DNA from: Bradyrhizobium lupini
GTDB taxonomy: Bacteria; Pseudomonadota; Alphaproteobacteria; Rhizobiales; Xanthobacteraceae
Length of the DNA stretch: 64,000 bases
Direction: 5' to 3'
Assembly: GCF_040939785.1 (NCBI RefSeq)
Contig: NZ_CP162553.1
Coordinates: forward strand, 7,149,001-7,213,000
Shown here: positions 36,154 through 45,322 of the stretch, one piece after another
How the letters are laid out: every line of letters starts with the position of its first letter
Position numbering within the stretch: the stretch's first letter is position 1
Made by a program: the position numbers and the translations under genes
Notes under the pieces: model-generated
The model's database searches: none
What the model was told of the DNA's origin: nothing
What the model saw: the letters and a program-made list of their open reading frames with translations, nothing else

Positions 36154-36176
36154 GCGCCCCTCGGGATGAGGGGCGC
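36154..36176. terminator. Hairpin terminator between convergent genes
   Basis: GCGCCCCTC and GAGGGGCGC form a nine-base-pair stem around GGGAT, two bases from the stop of the solute-binding protein gene at 36178 and about 100 bases after the SRPBCC gene. Confidence 0.6.
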
Positions 36177-36177
36177 T

Positions 36178-37398
36178 TCATTCCTTCGCGTCGTCCGTGA
36201 CGATGTCGCCGAGTTTCTGCCAGCGCTGGCCGTCGAACTGCACCATCTGGAACTGCTTGTTGACGCGGTAGTCCGTCGGCGTCGTCGTCACCGAGATGCC
36301 CGGCAGCGTCAGGTCGAGTGCGATGTTGTTCAGGCTGGCGGCCTGGCGCATCACGTTCTCGCGCGTGAGATCGTCGCCGCATTGCTTCAGCACCTGCACC
36401 AGCAGCTGCGCGGTGATATAGCCGTAGACGTTCAGGTTCGAATCCTTGTCGCCCTCCGGGTAGTACTTGGCCATGAAGGCGAGATATCGCTTCATGCCGG
36501 GATCGTCCTTCCATTCGGGATCGGCTGAATCCTTGACATAACCGACGCTGACGACGCCCTTGGCGTTGTCGAGTCCGGCAGGTTTCAGCACCGCGCTGAC
36601 CGAGGAGGCGTTGATGTCGATGATGTGCAGCGGCTTCCAGCCGATCTCGGCCACCTTCTTGATCGCCTGCGCGGCCTGTTTCGGCGTGGTGGCGCTGAAC
36701 AGCACGTCGGCACCGGCATCCTTCAACCGCAGGATCTGCGAGTCGATGGTCGGCTCGGTGATCTCGTAGGACGTCTCGGCGACGATCATCTTCGCTTTGT
36801 CACCGAGACCTGCCTTGAAGCCGGCGAGGTAATCGTTGCCGAGATCGTCGTTCTGATAGAGCACGCCGATCCTGGCGTTCGGATGGTTCTTCAGAAGATA
36901 TTGCGCGTAGATCCGGCCCTCGACGAGGTAGGACGGATTGAAGCCCATGGTCCAGGGGAAGTTCTTCGGATCGGTGAAACGCGCCGCGCCCGTTGCCGCG
37001 AAGAGCTGCGGGACCTTCTTGGCGTTGAGATATTTTTGCACGGCGACATTGGGCGCCGTGCCAATGATCTGGAAGGTCAGCAGCACCTCGTCGCTTTCGA
37101 CAAGCTTGCGGGTCTGCTCAACCGTCTTCGGAGGCGAATAGGCATCGTCATACTGGATCAGATTGACCTTGCGGCCGTTGACGCCGCCCTGGTCGTTGAT
37201 CATCTTCATGTAGGCGGCCTGGGTCTTGCCGATGACGGCATAGGCCGAGGCCGGCCCGCTGAGCGGGACGGTCTGGCCGACCTTGATCTCGGTGTCGGAT
37301 GCGCCGGGATCGTATTTCTTCTGGGCCTGTGCCGCCGGGATCGATAGCGCGAGAAGGATCGCGACTGCCGCGACACGTTTGAGAAGTACGTTTTTCAT
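36178..37398 (-). CDS. Branched-chain amino-acid type ABC solute-binding protein
   Basis: A 406-residue periplasmic protein of the LivJ-like family. The signal peptide (VLLKRVAAVAILLALSIPAA) ends at AQA. The mature domain starts KYDPGASDTEIKVGQTVPLS; GPASAYAVIGKTQAAYMKMI and QYDDAYSPPKTVEQTRKLVE are typical of the fold. ATG 37398 has AGGGA six bases upstream, so I prefer it to the ATG two codons earlier. No permease or ATPase genes of the Liv type lie nearby, so it is an orphan or feeds a distant transporter. Confidence 0.88.
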   Translation of the reverse strand: MKNVLLKRVAAVAILLALSIPAAQAQKKYDPGASDTEIKVGQTVPLSGPASAYAVIGKTQAAYMKMINDQGGVNGRKVNLIQYDDAYSPPKTVEQTRKLVESDEVLLTFQIIGTAPNVAVQKYLNAKKVPQLFAATGAARFTDPKNFPWTMGFNPSYLVEGRIYAQYLLKNHPNARIGVLYQNDDLGNDYLAGFKAGLGDKAKMIVAETSYEITEPTIDSQILRLKDAGADVLFSATTPKQAAQAIKKVAEIGWKPLHIIDINASSVSAVLKPAGLDNAKGVVSVGYVKDSADPEWKDDPGMKRYLAFMAKYYPEGDKDSNLNVYGYITAQLLVQVLKQCGDDLTRENVMRQAASLNNIALDLTLPGISVTTTPTDYRVNKQFQMVQFDGQRWQKLGDIVTDDAKE

Positions 37399-37420
37399 TT
37401 CCATTCCCTGTTCGTGACTG

Positions 37421-38395
37421 TCACTCGCCCTTGAGGCCGGCCTCGCGGATCAGCCCGGTCCACTTTCTTATTTCGTTGTCGATGAACTGGCCGAATTCGG
37501 CCGCGGTGCCCGCGCGCACTTCGAGGCCCTGGGCCGTCAGCTTGTCCTTGATCGCCGGCTCGGCCAGCGCGCGCAAGACTTCGGCCTGCAGCTTGTCGAC
37601 GATCGCCCGCGGCGTCGTCGAAGGCGCCATGAAGCCGTACCAGCCGGCCGCGGCCACGTTGGGAAAACCCTGCTCGCGCAGGGTCGGCGCCTGCGGGTAA
37701 AGCGCGCTGCGTTCGGCCGAGGCGACGCCGAGCACGATGAACTTGCCGCTCTGGATGTAGGGCAGTGCGGTCGGCAGCGCCGTCAGCGTGGCATCGACGC
37801 GGCCGGCGAGCAGCTCGGTGTAGGACGCCGCATCGCCACGGAAGGGAATGTTGAGCCCCTTGACACCGGCATCCCTGAACAGGAGTTCGCCGGCAAGATG
37901 CGGCTGCGATCCGGCGCCGGGTGAGGCGAAGGTCAGGCCATCCGGCTTCGATTTGCCGTAGGCGATCAATTCGGGGAGCGTCTTGAACGGCGCGTCCGCG
38001 CTGATGATCAGGAACAGTGGCGCGATCACAGCCATCGCGACGGGCTGCAGATCCTTGCGCTCATAGGTCAGCTTGCCGAACAGCGCTTCGGCGGTCGCAT
38101 AGGGGGCCGCGACATAGAGGAGGGTATAGCCGTCGCCCGGCGCATGCGCGACCGTGTCGTTGGCGATGCGCGTGCCGGCGCCCGGCTTGTTCTCGACGAT
38201 GAATTGCTGGTGCAGGTTGCGGCCGAACTCTTCGGCCAGCAGCCGCAGCGAGATGTCGTTGGAGCCGCCGGGCCCGTAAGGCGAGATCAGCCGCACCATA
38301 CGCGACGGCCAGGCGTCCTCAGCGCGTGCGGCGAATGGAAGTCCGGATATCGAAAGAGCGAGGGTGCCAAAAAATGTTCGCCGTGTGATGGTCAT
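37421..38395 (-). CDS. Tripartite tricarboxylate transporter (Bug) solute-binding protein
   Basis: A 324-residue protein of the Bug/TctC family, with a twin-arginine-type leader (MTITRRTFFGTLALSISGLP). The family's ligand region appears as ISPYGPGGSNDISLRLLAEE and VENKPGAGTRIANDTVA, and further along PGAGSQPHLAGELLFRDAG. TctA and TctB membrane subunits are absent here, as is common for Bug proteins in rhizobia and Bordetella. It is in the same direction as the solute-binding gene downstream (22-base gap) and the IclR gene upstream, suggesting joint regulation. Confidence 0.9.
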   Translation of the reverse strand: MTITRRTFFGTLALSISGLPFAARAEDAWPSRMVRLISPYGPGGSNDISLRLLAEEFGRNLHQQFIVENKPGAGTRIANDTVAHAPGDGYTLLYVAAPYATAEALFGKLTYERKDLQPVAMAVIAPLFLIISADAPFKTLPELIAYGKSKPDGLTFASPGAGSQPHLAGELLFRDAGVKGLNIPFRGDAASYTELLAGRVDATLTALPTALPYIQSGKFIVLGVASAERSALYPQAPTLREQGFPNVAAAGWYGFMAPSTTPRAIVDKLQAEVLRALAEPAIKDKLTAQGLEVRAGTAAEFGQFIDNEIRKWTGLIREAGLKGE

Positions 38396-38431
38396 GGTGG
38401 CCTCCCGATGGCGGAGCGCCGATTCTCTTGC

Positions 38432-39310
38432 TCATCGCCTGGCGCTCTTCTTGTTCTGCTTTTGTGTTTCGGTCGCCGGTGCCGCCCCAATCATGGTGCG
38501 AATGCTGTCGGCAAGAGCGGCAATGCGCGGGCCGATCTCGCCCTCCAGCTGGCCGGGCTGGAGCCGGAATGCGGGGATGCCGCAATTGATCGAAAAGGCC
38601 TGCTTCGCCTCACGCGCATGAAACAGCGGCGCGGCGACGGCATGGATCGAGGCGATGTACTCGCCGAAGCAGGTGCAGAAGCCGCGGCTGGCGCATTGTG
38701 CAAGGCCGGCGCGGTAGGTCTCGCGGAAGGCCGACCACAGCTCGGTGTCCTCGCTTGCAATGCGCTCTTCGAGCAGCGCGGCATCGGCCTGCGGCAAGGT
38801 CGCCGCCGCGGCACGGCCCATCGCCGTCATCACCACGGAAATGGGCATGCCGATGTCGGGGACGTGCGGGCCGACGTCGCCGGAGCGCGCGGTCTCGACA
38901 TAGATCATGGAGGTCGCATCGAGCAGGCCGATCGAGACCGTGCCGCGCACGCTTTGCGCGAGCTCCTGCATCATGGGCCGCGCGACCTGGCGGAACTGCA
39001 TGTCGGCGAGCAGCGGATGCGCCATGCGAAGGGCGCGCGCGCCGACGCGATATTTGGCGCGTTCGGAATCGTAGCGGAGGTAGCCGAGCTCGGCGAGCGT
39101 ATGCGTCAGCCGCGCCACCGTTGGACGCGGAATCCCGGTCAGCGTCGACAGCTCCATGTTGCCGAGCTGCGTCGCTCCCGCCTTGAACGCTTCGAGCACC
39201 ACGAGACCCTTTGCCAGCGTCGTCGCGAACGCGGCGTCGTCGATGCTGTCCGCCAGCACGGCGGCAGCGGACGAGGAGGCGCGGATCGGTTTGGACGCGG
39301 TTTTGGCCAT
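38432..39310 (-). CDS. IclR family transcriptional regulator
   Basis: A 292-residue regulator. The winged-helix domain runs from FATTLAKGLVVLEAFKAGAT to GIPRPTVARLTHTLAELGYL, followed by the ligand-binding GAF-like domain with the family's SRGFCTCFGEYIASIHAVAA motif and ending GQLEGEIGPRIAALADSIR. IclR proteins usually control aromatic or carboxylate use and bind the substrate. It lies upstream of the two solute-binding genes and probably regulates them. Start ATG 39310. Confidence 0.92.
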   Translation of the reverse strand: MAKTASKPIRASSSAAAVLADSIDDAAFATTLAKGLVVLEAFKAGATQLGNMELSTLTGIPRPTVARLTHTLAELGYLRYDSERAKYRVGARALRMAHPLLADMQFRQVARPMMQELAQSVRGTVSIGLLDATSMIYVETARSGDVGPHVPDIGMPISVVMTAMGRAAAATLPQADAALLEERIASEDTELWSAFRETYRAGLAQCASRGFCTCFGEYIASIHAVAAPLFHAREAKQAFSINCGIPAFRLQPGQLEGEIGPRIAALADSIRTMIGAAPATETQKQNKKSARR

Positions 39311-39415
39311 CCAGGATTAATGAACCCGGTCGGGGCGGTTGTCCAATAGATTCATAAAATTGTATTTTGTGTCCACTATCCGGACACGCGGCGGCGTTGC
39401 CCGTGCGGATAAAAT

Positions 39416-40363
39416 GTGCGCGACGAGCTCCGCCGCACACAGATTCTCGTCGTGATTCCGTGGGTTGTTGTGACAGGATTACTACGGCTGAATGTCATAT
39501 CGATTACAGCGGAGCGATTCATGTTGCAGTGGCAGGCGCGGACAAATCCCCTCGCGTGGTGGTGGGGGTCCCTGACGCTGGTCAGTGCTGCCAACATTCT
39601 CGCCTGGTTCATGCTGTACCGCGCGTTCTATCCCACGTCCGCCGGCAGCATCAGTGGCGGCTCCGACATCGGACTGATGTTCCTGCTCTGCGCCGGCTAT
39701 GTCTTCGGCTGCGCCTTCCGCTCGTTCCTGCCGCGCGCCGACGTGCAGCGCATCTGTCTGTTCGACACCTGGCTCTCCAGCGTCTTCGTCGGCCGCACGG
39801 TCGCGACCGTGGCCGAACTGTGCTTCGCGGCGCAATGGGCGGTCATCCTGCATCAACTCGGGACCATGACGGGCGCCGAGACGGTTGTGAACATCGCGTG
39901 GGTGATCGTGCCCATCATCATCATCGCGGAGTGCTTCTCCTGGTATGCGGTGGTGACGACAAACTTCCTTTTCAACGCGATCGAGAACTCGCTGTGGGCG
40001 GTGACATTCTTCCTCGCGGGCATCGCGCTGTGCCGGCTGATGCCGGAATTCCAGGGGCCGGTGCGCTGGGCGCTGATTGCCGGCATCGTCGGCATCGCCT
40101 GCTTCCTGGCCTTCCTCGTCACCGTCGACGTGCCGATGTATCTCAGCCGCTGGCGGGCAGGGTATGAAGAGGGCAACCGGTTGCTCGGCTTCCTCGAAGG
40201 CCTGCATGACGTCTCGACGCGCTGGGTCGTGACCCACGACATCGCGCACTGGAAGGGCGAGCTGACCTGGATGTTCCTGTATTTCACCGCCGCCGTGTGG
40301 TCGAGCCTTGCGCTTTGTGCGCTCTACGCGATGGAAGGCTATCTCACGCGCTATCTGGCTTGA
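39416..40363 (+). CDS. Multi-pass membrane protein, hypothetical
   Basis: A 315-residue integral membrane protein from GTG 39416. I count about seven hydrophobic helices, including ILVVIPWVVVTGLLRLNVIS, AEFCFAAQW-like stretches and VVNIAWVIVPIIIIAECFSW. The central part has WAVTFFLAGIALCRLMPEF and the end WMFLYFTAAVWSSLALCALY. It is unlike known transporter families I recognise. The gene is between IclR (divergent) and the NarL/kinase pair (convergent). Confidence 0.6.
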   Translation: MRDELRRTQILVVIPWVVVTGLLRLNVISITAERFMLQWQARTNPLAWWWGSLTLVSAANILAWFMLYRAFYPTSAGSISGGSDIGLMFLLCAGYVFGCAFRSFLPRADVQRICLFDTWLSSVFVGRTVATVAELCFAAQWAVILHQLGTMTGAETVVNIAWVIVPIIIIAECFSWYAVVTTNFLFNAIENSLWAVTFFLAGIALCRLMPEFQGPVRWALIAGIVGIACFLAFLVTVDVPMYLSRWRAGYEEGNRLLGFLEGLHDVSTRWVVTHDIAHWKGELTWMFLYFTAAVWSSLALCALYAMEGYLTRYLA

Positions 40364-40367
40364 GCAA

Positions 40368-41030
40368 TCAGGCCTCGCCGAGATCGACCTCCGTCAAGAT
40401 GCCCTGGCGCAGCGCCAGCCGGACCAGCTCGATGTCGGATCCGACGCCGAGCTTGTCCTTGATCAGGGAATGCAGGTTCGCCACCGTCTTCGGGCTGACA
40501 TGGAGCGTCTCGGCGATCTCCTCTGTCGTATTCTCGGCGAGCAGCAGCCGCAGCACTTCGAATTCGCGCGGCGTGAGGACGTCGGCGGCAGAGCTTTCCC
40601 CGGCCAGCCGGCTCAGCGCGAGCTCATGGTCGATGTCGGGGCTGATTGCGATCCTGCCGGCGAGCACGTCCATCACGGCGCGCACCAGCGTCTCCGGCGG
40701 ACTGGTCTTGGTGACGTAGCCCCTGGCGCCGGCGCGGATCGCCTGCACGGCAAAGCCGGCATTCTCGTGCATGGTGAAGACGAGGATCCTCGCGCCCTTG
40801 TCCCACTGCCTGATGCGCCTGACCGCCTCGATGCCGCCGATGCCGGGCATGCTCAGATCCATGATGACGAGGTCGGGCGCCTCCGATTTGTAGAGACGAT
40901 AGGCCTCGGCGCCGTCGGCGGCTTCGGCGATGACGCGAAGTCCCGGCTGCTTCTGGAGCACGGAGCGATAGCCCTCGCGGACGACGGAATGGTCGTCGAC
41001 CAGCAGAATGGTCGCGCCGGCCGCGCTCAT
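40368..41030 (-). CDS. NarL/FixJ-type response regulator
   Basis: A 220-residue DNA-binding regulator. The receiver has the acidic pair VDDH, the phospho-acceptor Asp in DLVIMDLSMPG, and Lys in GYVTKTS. The GerE helix-turn-helix follows: LTPREFEVLRLLLAENTTEE then VSPKTVANLHSLIKDKL. ATG 41030 overlaps the kinase stop by ATGA, so the kinase at 41027-42412 is its partner and the two are translated together. Confidence 0.93.
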   Translation of the reverse strand: MSAAGATILLVDDHSVVREGYRSVLQKQPGLRVIAEAADGAEAYRLYKSEAPDLVIMDLSMPGIGGIEAVRRIRQWDKGARILVFTMHENAGFAVQAIRAGARGYVTKTSPPETLVRAVMDVLAGRIAISPDIDHELALSRLAGESSAADVLTPREFEVLRLLLAENTTEEIAETLHVSPKTVANLHSLIKDKLGVGSDIELVRLALRQGILTEVDLGEA

Positions 41031-42412
41031 GCGGCGTGCTCCAGCGGCGGCCGATCGGCGGCTGCGAGCGGAATGACGACGCGCAGTGCGGAGCCGCCGT
41101 TCGGCTTGGCCTCGAAGCTCAATTGGCCGCGCAAGGCCGCGACGCGCTCGCGCATGCCGAGCAGGCCCATTCCGGATTTCGCGACGGGATCGGTCGCGCG
41201 TCCGTCATCGTCGATCGCAAGCGCGATCTCGCTCGCCCCCATCGTCAATTCCAGGCTGACCCGCGTGGCGACGGCATGCTTGGCGGCATTGGTGAGCGCC
41301 TCCTGCACGATCCGGTAGAGGCTGGCGCTGATCGTGGCCGGCAGGGTCTCGAATGCGCCGTCGAACCGGATCGAGAAGCGCGTCTCGCCGCGGCTGCGCC
41401 CGTTCCAGCCCGCGACCAGGCCTTCGAGGCTGGCGACGAGCCCGAGCTCCTCGACATCCGGCGGCCGCAGCCGGAACAGTGTGCCGCGCAACGTCTCCAT
41501 CATGCCGGTTGCGGTCCGCGCGATGCCGTCGCATTCGCCAAGCAAGGAAGGGCAGTCCTGCGCGGCGGTCTGGCGGGCGGAGGAGGCGAGCGCCCGGATG
41601 GCGGCGAGCGACTGGCCGAACTCGTCATGCAGCTCGCGCGCGAGATGGCGGCGCTCCTCGTCCTGGAGCGCGATCAGCTTCCGCGTCAGCTCGCTGCGTT
41701 CGGCAAGTGCGGTCTCGAGGCTTTCGGCGAGATGGTTGAAGCCGTCGCGGATCGCGGAGAGCTCGGCAAGGTCGAACGGCGGCAGCCGCGTGGTGAGGTC
41801 GTTGGCGGCAATCCGCTCCAGGCCGGTGCGGATCATGCGGGTGGGGCGCAGCGCGCGTGCCAGCGCGGCGTAGACCAGGGCGCAGAGCAGCGGCAGCGCG
41901 ATCGCCAGCGCCAGCATCAGGCGGCCGGCCTCGTGCCAGGCCTCCGCCGTCTGCACGGCCGGCTCGACCGAGACCACGGCGTCGCCAAGCTTCGCTCCGC
42001 GCACGATCACAGGCCGTGCCGCTTCGCGGCCGGGGTCGAACAGGCTGCGATAGAAGGCCGTGAAGGCTTGCGGCGGTGGGTTTGCCGGGGCGGGCGCGCC
42101 GCTGCAGAAGCGCTGGAGGATGTCGCCGCTCGTGCCGCGGAATGCCAGGCACAGGCCGGGCGTCATCACATAGGCCGAAACGGGGTCGAGGTTGGGAAAG
42201 TCCGAGCGCGGGCTGGCGACCCACTGGATCTTGCCCTGCTGTAGCTCCAGCGTCTTGGCGACGATGGCGGCGATGTCGTCGAGGCGCGCATGCGCCGCGC
42301 GGTCGGCCGTAATCAGGAAATAGGCGGAGATAACGGCGAAGCAGGCGGCCGATATCGCGGCCACGCGCAACGTCAGACGGACTTTGAGATCGAACCTCGG
42401 GCGGTTCCACAT
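41027..42412 (-). CDS. HisKA_3-type sensor histidine kinase
   Basis: A 461-residue NarX/DegS-like kinase from ATG 42412. Two TM helices (ISAACFAVISAYFLITADRA and LALAIALPLLCALVYAALAR) enclose a periplasmic domain of about 130 residues. A HAMP segment leads to the HisKA_3 dimerisation domain, with phospho-acceptor His in RRHLARELHDEFGQSLAAIR, then the GHKL ATPase (LTNAAKHAVAT, DDGRATDPVAKSGMGLLGMR). The signal is unknown. It phosphorylates the regulator whose gene overlaps its end. The gene at 42603-43472 is divergent and may be its target or sensor accessory. Confidence 0.9.
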   Translation of the reverse strand: MWNRPRFDLKVRLTLRVAAISAACFAVISAYFLITADRAAHARLDDIAAIVAKTLELQQGKIQWVASPRSDFPNLDPVSAYVMTPGLCLAFRGTSGDILQRFCSGAPAPANPPPQAFTAFYRSLFDPGREAARPVIVRGAKLGDAVVSVEPAVQTAEAWHEAGRLMLALAIALPLLCALVYAALARALRPTRMIRTGLERIAANDLTTRLPPFDLAELSAIRDGFNHLAESLETALAERSELTRKLIALQDEERRHLARELHDEFGQSLAAIRALASSARQTAAQDCPSLLGECDGIARTATGMMETLRGTLFRLRPPDVEELGLVASLEGLVAGWNGRSRGETRFSIRFDGAFETLPATISASLYRIVQEALTNAAKHAVATRVSLELTMGASEIALAIDDDGRATDPVAKSGMGLLGMRERVAALRGQLSFEAKPNGGSALRVVIPLAAADRPPLEHAA

Positions 42413-42602
42413 CGGCGGGCACCTGGTGCGAACGGGTTGTCGCGCCCGCATTAAACGGCAGAACGCACCTAGCGCAAAGCCGTCAGGCGTGAGTGCGGTG
42501 CACCGTCGTGAAATTTTCCCGGTCATCGCCGGGACCGGCGCTGCTGCGAGCCCTGATTACGCCGTCCAGATTGTGCGCCGCTCCGTCATACGAGGCACAT
42601 TT

Positions 42603-43472
42603 ATGCACCTGCGCCGGTTGATCCTCTCAGTCTGTCTCCTTGTCGTCCTTCCGGCTTATGCGCTCGGTGCCGAGACTGCCGTCGGCGTCGCCATGGACGA
42701 TTTCAGTTATACCGATACGTCAGCGGAGCCTGCCAACCAGACCGCCGCCCACGAGCGACGGCTGGCGGCCTTCATGGCTGCGCTCCGGCAAGATATCGGC
42801 GGAGACCGGCGCTACCGGCTGGTGCCCTCGGCCCAGGACGGCGCGGCGTTCAAGGTGATCGGCGGCATCCAGAAGACGAGCACACTGGTGCAATGGGCCA
42901 AGGTCGCCGTGATCGACGTTGGCGCCAGGAAGGTCGTGATGGACAAGCTCTACACCTTCCGCGGCGACAATGATGAATCATGGGAGCGTGCCGAGATCTT
43001 CGTGTCCCGCGAGATCATGGCCGCGCTCGGCGCACCCGCGCCGATCGCGCTGGCGGTGTTCGAATTCGAGCTCGAGGACAACACCGCGGCGCCGGCCGCC
43101 GGTCTCGCGGCCGCAGATGCATTCTATCTGGCCGAAGTGACCGGCAGTGTGCGCGATGCCCTTGGCCAATCCGGCCGCTACCGCCTCGTCGATGTCGGCA
43201 GCGCGAACGAGGAGGCGGTAAAGGCACGCGCTTTACGCGACTGCGGCGGCTGCGAAGCGGCGATGGCGCAAGGGCTCGGTGCGGATCAGTCTCTGATCGG
43301 GGTGGTGCGGCGGGTCAGCCGCACCGAATACACGCTCGGCTTCCAGGTGCGCGATGCCAGGACCGGCGCGGTGCTGGCACGCGGCGACAGCGGCCTGCGC
43401 CTGGGCGCGGACTATTCCTGGAAACGGGGCGCCGTGCGGCTGGTCAGCGACCGGCTGATCGAGAACCAATAG
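42603..43472 (+). CDS. DUF2380/DUF3280-like exported protein
   Basis: A 289-residue protein with a signal peptide (MHLRRLILSVCLLVVLPAYA). The mature part holds two related halves: ETAVGVAMDDFSYTDTSAEP start with VGVAxDDF, and later IALAVFEFELEDNTAAPAAG, where VFEFEL..N(T) is the DUF2380 signature. The end (QVRDARTGAVLARGDSGLRL then LGADYSWKRGAVRLVSDRLI) fits that family. Proteins like this lie next to kinase/regulator pairs in several alphaproteobacteria, as here (divergent, 190 bases apart). The role is not established. Confidence 0.75.
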   Translation: MHLRRLILSVCLLVVLPAYALGAETAVGVAMDDFSYTDTSAEPANQTAAHERRLAAFMAALRQDIGGDRRYRLVPSAQDGAAFKVIGGIQKTSTLVQWAKVAVIDVGARKVVMDKLYTFRGDNDESWERAEIFVSREIMAALGAPAPIALAVFEFELEDNTAAPAAGLAAADAFYLAEVTGSVRDALGQSGRYRLVDVGSANEEAVKARALRDCGGCEAAMAQGLGADQSLIGVVRRVSRTEYTLGFQVRDARTGAVLARGDSGLRLGADYSWKRGAVRLVSDRLIENQ

Positions 43473-43485
43473 CAGCGCTCATCGA

Positions 43486-44517
43486 TCAGAACGTCAATTG
43501 CACCTTCATCGACTGCGAGCGGTCGCTGGCGAGCTCGAACGCTGCGACCGCGTTCTCGAACGGCATGGTCGCCGTGATCAGCGGCTTGACGTCGATTAGG
43601 CCTTCGCACATCAGCCGCACCGCCAGCTCGAATTCGGGATCGAAGCGGAAGGTGCCGCGGAGCTGCAATTCCTTGGCGACGATGGAGTTGATCGGCAGCG
43701 TCATTTCGCCGCCCAGGCCGAGCTGCACCAACGTGGCCCTGGGCCTGAGCACGTCGAGCGCGGTGCGGAGTGCGGCCTGGTTGCCCGAGGCTTCGAACAG
43801 CGTGTCGAACACACCCTTGCCGGTGCGCCACGGATCGAGCGCCGTCGCGCCGGCCGCGACATTGATGGCGTAAGTGGCGCCGAGCTTTTTGGCGACCGCA
43901 AGCGGCGCCTCCGCGACATCGGTGACCACGATCTCGGCCGCGCCGCCGAAGCGCGAGACCAAAATCATCAGCGCGCCGATCGGGCCGCAGCCGGTGATCA
44001 GCACGCGCTTGCCGAGCAGGGGCCCGGCCTGCTTGCCGGCATGCAGGCACACCGCGAGCGGCTCGGCGACCGCGGCTTCCGCCAGCGATAGCTTGTCGGC
44101 GATCGGAACGGCCTGCGCCGCATCGACCGTGATGAATTCGCGAAAGCCGCCCTGCACATGGGGAAAGCGCATCGCGCTGCCGAGGAAGCGCATGTCGAGG
44201 CACTGGTTGCGCATGCCTTCCTGGCAATGCAGGCACCGGCCGCACGGCTTGCTCGGATTGACCGCGACCCGAGTGCCCGGCTTCACGTTCGTGACGCCGT
44301 CACCGATGGCTGCGACCACGCCGGCGATCTCGTGCCCCAGCGCCATCGGTTGCTGGATGCGCACGACACCGAAGCCGCCGTGATGATAGTAGTGCAGATC
44401 GGAGCCGCAGATGCCGCCGTTCGCGATCTTGACGCGGACTTCGCCCGGACCGGGCGCTGCATCGGGGTAGCTATCGATCCGCAGATCTTTCGGTGCGTGA
44501 ATGACGACGGCGCGCAT
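43486..44517 (-). CDS. idnD: Zinc-dependent L-idonate 5-dehydrogenase-like enzyme
   Basis: A 343-residue medium-chain dehydrogenase. Catalytic zinc ligands lie in ICGSDLHYYHHGG and GHEIAGVV; the structural zinc set is CGRCLHCQEGMRNQC. The NAD site is ITGCGPIGALMILV. The family converts L-idonate to 5-keto-D-gluconate. ATG 44517 is the start. It is last in the operon after the SDR gene and the dehydratase gene, which supports a role in sugar-acid breakdown. The exact sugar acid is not fixed by the sequence. Confidence 0.85.
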   Translation of the reverse strand: MRAVVIHAPKDLRIDSYPDAAPGPGEVRVKIANGGICGSDLHYYHHGGFGVVRIQQPMALGHEIAGVVAAIGDGVTNVKPGTRVAVNPSKPCGRCLHCQEGMRNQCLDMRFLGSAMRFPHVQGGFREFITVDAAQAVPIADKLSLAEAAVAEPLAVCLHAGKQAGPLLGKRVLITGCGPIGALMILVSRFGGAAEIVVTDVAEAPLAVAKKLGATYAINVAAGATALDPWRTGKGVFDTLFEASGNQAALRTALDVLRPRATLVQLGLGGEMTLPINSIVAKELQLRGTFRFDPEFELAVRLMCEGLIDVKPLITATMPFENAVAAFELASDRSQSMKVQLTF

Positions 44518-44543
44518 GGTTAGCTCCCTCAGCGTTTCGCGGC

Positions 44544-45311
44544 TCACATCGCAGCGATCATGCCGCCATCGACATAGATGATCTGGCCGTTGACATAGGT
44601 CGAGGCATCCGAGGCCAGGAAGATCGCAGCGCCCACCAGCTCGTCCGGTCGGCCCCAGCGCTTGGAGGGAACGCGGCCCATCAGCCAGTTGTTGAAGTCG
44701 GTGTTGTTGACCAGCGCCTCGTTCATGTCGGTCAGCATGTAGCCGGGGCCGATCGCGTTGGCCTGGATGCCGTGCTGGGCCCATTCCACCGCCATCGAGC
44801 GAGTCAGGTTCTTGATGCCGCCCTTGGCAGCGGTGTAGGGCGCAATCGTGGGACGCGCGAGCTCGCTGCCGAGCGAGCCGATATTGATGATTTTGCCGTA
44901 CTTGCGCGGGATCATGCGCTTGGCCGCCTCGCGGCCGATCACGAAGGCGCTGGTGAGGTTGGTCTCGATCACCTTGCGCCACTCGTCGGTGGTGAACTCC
45001 ACCAGCGGCTTGCGGTGCTGGATGCCGGCATTGTTGACGAGGATGTCGACCGCGATGCCCCTCTTGTCGAAGTCGTTGAAGGCGGCGACGATCGCAGGCT
45101 CGTCGGTGACGTTGAAAGCGGCGCCTTCGGCCTGGTGGCCGGCGGCGCGAAACTCGGCGACGGCCTGCTCGACACGCTTGGGATCGACGCCGTTGACGAT
45201 GATCCTGGCGCCGGCCTTGGCCATGCCCTCGGCAATGGCGCGGCCGAGACCGCGGGAGGAGCCGGTCGCGAGCGCGGTGCGGCCGGAAAGGTCGAAGAGG
45301 GCGGTGCTCAT
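44544..45311 (-). CDS. Gluconate 5-dehydrogenase-like SDR
   Basis: A 255-residue NAD(P)-dependent short-chain dehydrogenase. The nucleotide site is ATGSSRGLGRAIAEGMA, NNAGIQHRKPL follows, and the catalytic Ser/Tyr/Lys are in IGSLGSELARPTIAPYTAAKGG (split by the ARP loop). IQANAIGPGYMLTDMNEAL and the closing IIYVDGGMIAAM match the IdnO/gluconate 5-dehydrogenase group, which reduces 5-ketogluconate to gluconate. It lies between the IdnD-like and dehydratase genes (26- and 11-base gaps). Confidence 0.88.
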   Translation of the reverse strand: MSTALFDLSGRTALATGSSRGLGRAIAEGMAKAGARIIVNGVDPKRVEQAVAEFRAAGHQAEGAAFNVTDEPAIVAAFNDFDKRGIAVDILVNNAGIQHRKPLVEFTTDEWRKVIETNLTSAFVIGREAAKRMIPRKYGKIINIGSLGSELARPTIAPYTAAKGGIKNLTRSMAVEWAQHGIQANAIGPGYMLTDMNEALVNNTDFNNWLMGRVPSKRWGRPDELVGAAIFLASDASTYVNGQIIYVDGGMIAAM

Positions 45312-45322
45312 CTCAAGAATCC

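Noticed and set aside
36178..38395. Complete ABC or TctABC transport operon
   Set aside because: Only the two solute-binding proteins are present; no permease or ATPase genes adjoin them.
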